Source: Candidatus Aenigmarchaeota archaeon ex4484_52 (GTDB taxonomy: Archaea > EX4484-52). Taken from it: a stretch of DNA of 23,679 bases. The stretch is from contig NJDR01000008.1 in NCBI GenBank assembly GCA_002254415.1, positions 1 through 23,679 on the forward strand, in the 5' to 3' direction. This document shows, piece after piece, positions 23,186 through 23,679 of the stretch (within the stretch, counting starts at the first letter, position 1; every line of letters begins with the position of its first letter). The translations under genes were made by a program, and so were the position numbers. The notes beneath the pieces were generated by a model that was not told the DNA's origin, searched no databases, and worked only from the letters and a program-made list of their open reading frames with translations.

Positions 23186-23258
23186 GGGCCTGTAACTCAG
23201 AGGATAGAGTGTTTGCCTCCTAAGCAAAAAGCCATGGGTTCAAATCCCATCAGGCTCG
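23186..23258 (+). tRNA. tRNA-Arg (anticodon CCT)
   Basis: A complete cloverleaf of 73 nt. Acceptor GGGCCTG pairs with CAGGCTC with one G-U; the D stem is ACTC/GAGT; the anticodon stem is TTTGC/GCAAA with loop CTCCTAA, so the anticodon is CCT (reads AGG); a 5-nt variable loop follows; the T stem is ATGGG/CCCAT with loop TTCAAAT; the discriminator is G. No intron and no encoded CCA. It lies 5 nt after the SRP RNA and may be cut from a common transcript. Confidence 0.93.
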
Positions 23259-23468
23259 TTAAAGACAATAATAGCTAAAAGCAAAATTAAAGAAAAATAT
23301 GGACAAAAATGAATTAAAGAGATTGTCATAAAGGTCTTCAAGAAGAGGCAGTGAATGGATATTTGAAATTAAAAAACTTTTGCGAAGTAAAAAATAATAT
23401 ATAGCACAACATATATATAATATAAGTTGTAATAATTTTATACGGTCAAGAGATATGTGTTCTGCTAA

Positions 23469-23511
23469 TATCTCCAACAACATACTTGCAATACTTTTGT
23501 GGTTGGAGATA
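23469..23511 (+). repeat. Inverted repeat before the last ORF
   Basis: TATCTCCAAC (23469-23478) pairs with GTTGGAGATA (23502-23511) around a 23-nt loop, ending 19 bp before the ATG at 23531. It has no T-run after it, so it is not a plain terminator; it could be an operator or a 5' leader hairpin. The rest of 23259-23530 is AT-rich with short frames full of stops, in which I can recognise no gene. Confidence 0.4.
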
Positions 23512-23530
23512 AATTAAATAAAAGAGGGAT

Positions 23531-23679
23531 ATGAAAATTTTTGATAAATTAAAATCAAGAAGAACAAAAAAGAAAATAGAACAAAATATTGCGAAGTATT
23601 TTTCTGAAATAAAAGAAATTGAAAGAAAAATGGCAGTTATTGAAGAAAAAGGAAATGTATCTCCATTAATAAGAAAAAA
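23531..23679 (+). CDS. Start of a hypothetical ORF cut by the window end
   Basis: The frame is open from ATG 23531 to the last base (49 codons seen). A GAGGG element 3-7 bases upstream can serve as ribosome-binding site. The visible part is very basic and helical (DKLKSRRTKKKIEQNIAKY, then EIKEIERKMAVIEEKGN). I do not recognise it; a cytoplasmic helical or coiled-coil protein is the most that can be said. Confidence 0.5.
   Translation, partial: MKIFDKLKSRRTKKKIEQNIAKYFSEIKEIERKMAVIEEKGNVSPLIRK

Noticed and set aside
23259..23483. 74-residue minus-strand frame after the tRNA gene
   Set aside because: No recognisable motif, no promoter or ribosome-binding site; composition looks like non-coding AT-rich DNA.
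1..23679. CRISPR arrays, intact IS ends and integrase attachment sites
   Set aside because: No regularly spaced repeats were found; the tRNA-Arg 3' half is not repeated elsewhere in the window, so no attachment-site duplication is visible.

Overview
The window looks like chromosomal DNA of a small-genome archaeon, most likely a DPANN-type lineage (Woesearchaeota/Pacearchaeota-like; the rank is inference). It is strongly AT-rich and densely packed, with short or overlapping gene junctions. Archaeal markers are RNA polymerase subunit Rpo3/D, an archaeal RfcL clamp-loader subunit, a tRNA-splicing endonuclease, NMD3, an archaeal-type AspRS, a small histone-fold protein, a class III (prepilin) signal on a type IV pilin, a TadC/FlaJ-type membrane protein, a PGF-pre-PGF domain remnant, an archaeal 7S (SRP) RNA and TATA boxes placed for leaderless transcripts.

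Left part (1-7460, all + strand): the 3' part of a seryl-tRNA synthetase gene is followed by a small broken ORF. Next comes a tightly overlapped restriction-modification-like cassette: an N6-adenine methyltransferase with its own target-recognition domain, a candidate PD-(D/E)XK-like nuclease and a 63-residue protein. A heavily decayed purC, an intact P-type Ca2+-ATPase and a decayed IS4-superfamily transposase follow. This is the accessory, eroding part of the window.

Middle part (7460-15500): a minus-strand operon homoserine kinase - threonine synthase - NMD3 diverges from aspS. Immediately after aspS lies the orphan C-terminal tail of a PGF-pre-PGF surface protein, broken by a frameshift. 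Then come rfcL, a short coiled-coil protein, and a signal-peptide protein with a DUF2330-like ectodomain and three C-terminal membrane helices.

Right part (15500-23679): minus-strand genes for a type IV pilin and a fused EPSP synthase-chorismate synthase (the last two shikimate steps in one 773-residue chain), then a tRNA-splicing endonuclease that seems to lack the catalytic lysine. A histone-fold gene with a clear terminator lies on the plus strand. Then a minus-strand row runs rpo3 - TadC-like protein - phasin-like protein - (structured spacer) - membrane glycosyltransferase. Rpo3 diverges from the SRP RNA gene, which is followed within 5 nt by tRNA-Arg(CCT). The window ends in a truncated ORF.

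Most notable: the in-frame AroA-AroC fusion with what looks like a vestigial TAATG junction; the methyltransferase/nuclease/small-protein cassette; the endonuclease lacking Lys; and the roughly 180-bp spacer of nested, mutually exclusive inverted repeats upstream of the glycosyltransferase. Amino-acid biosynthesis (Thr, aromatic) is intact here while purC is a pseudogene.
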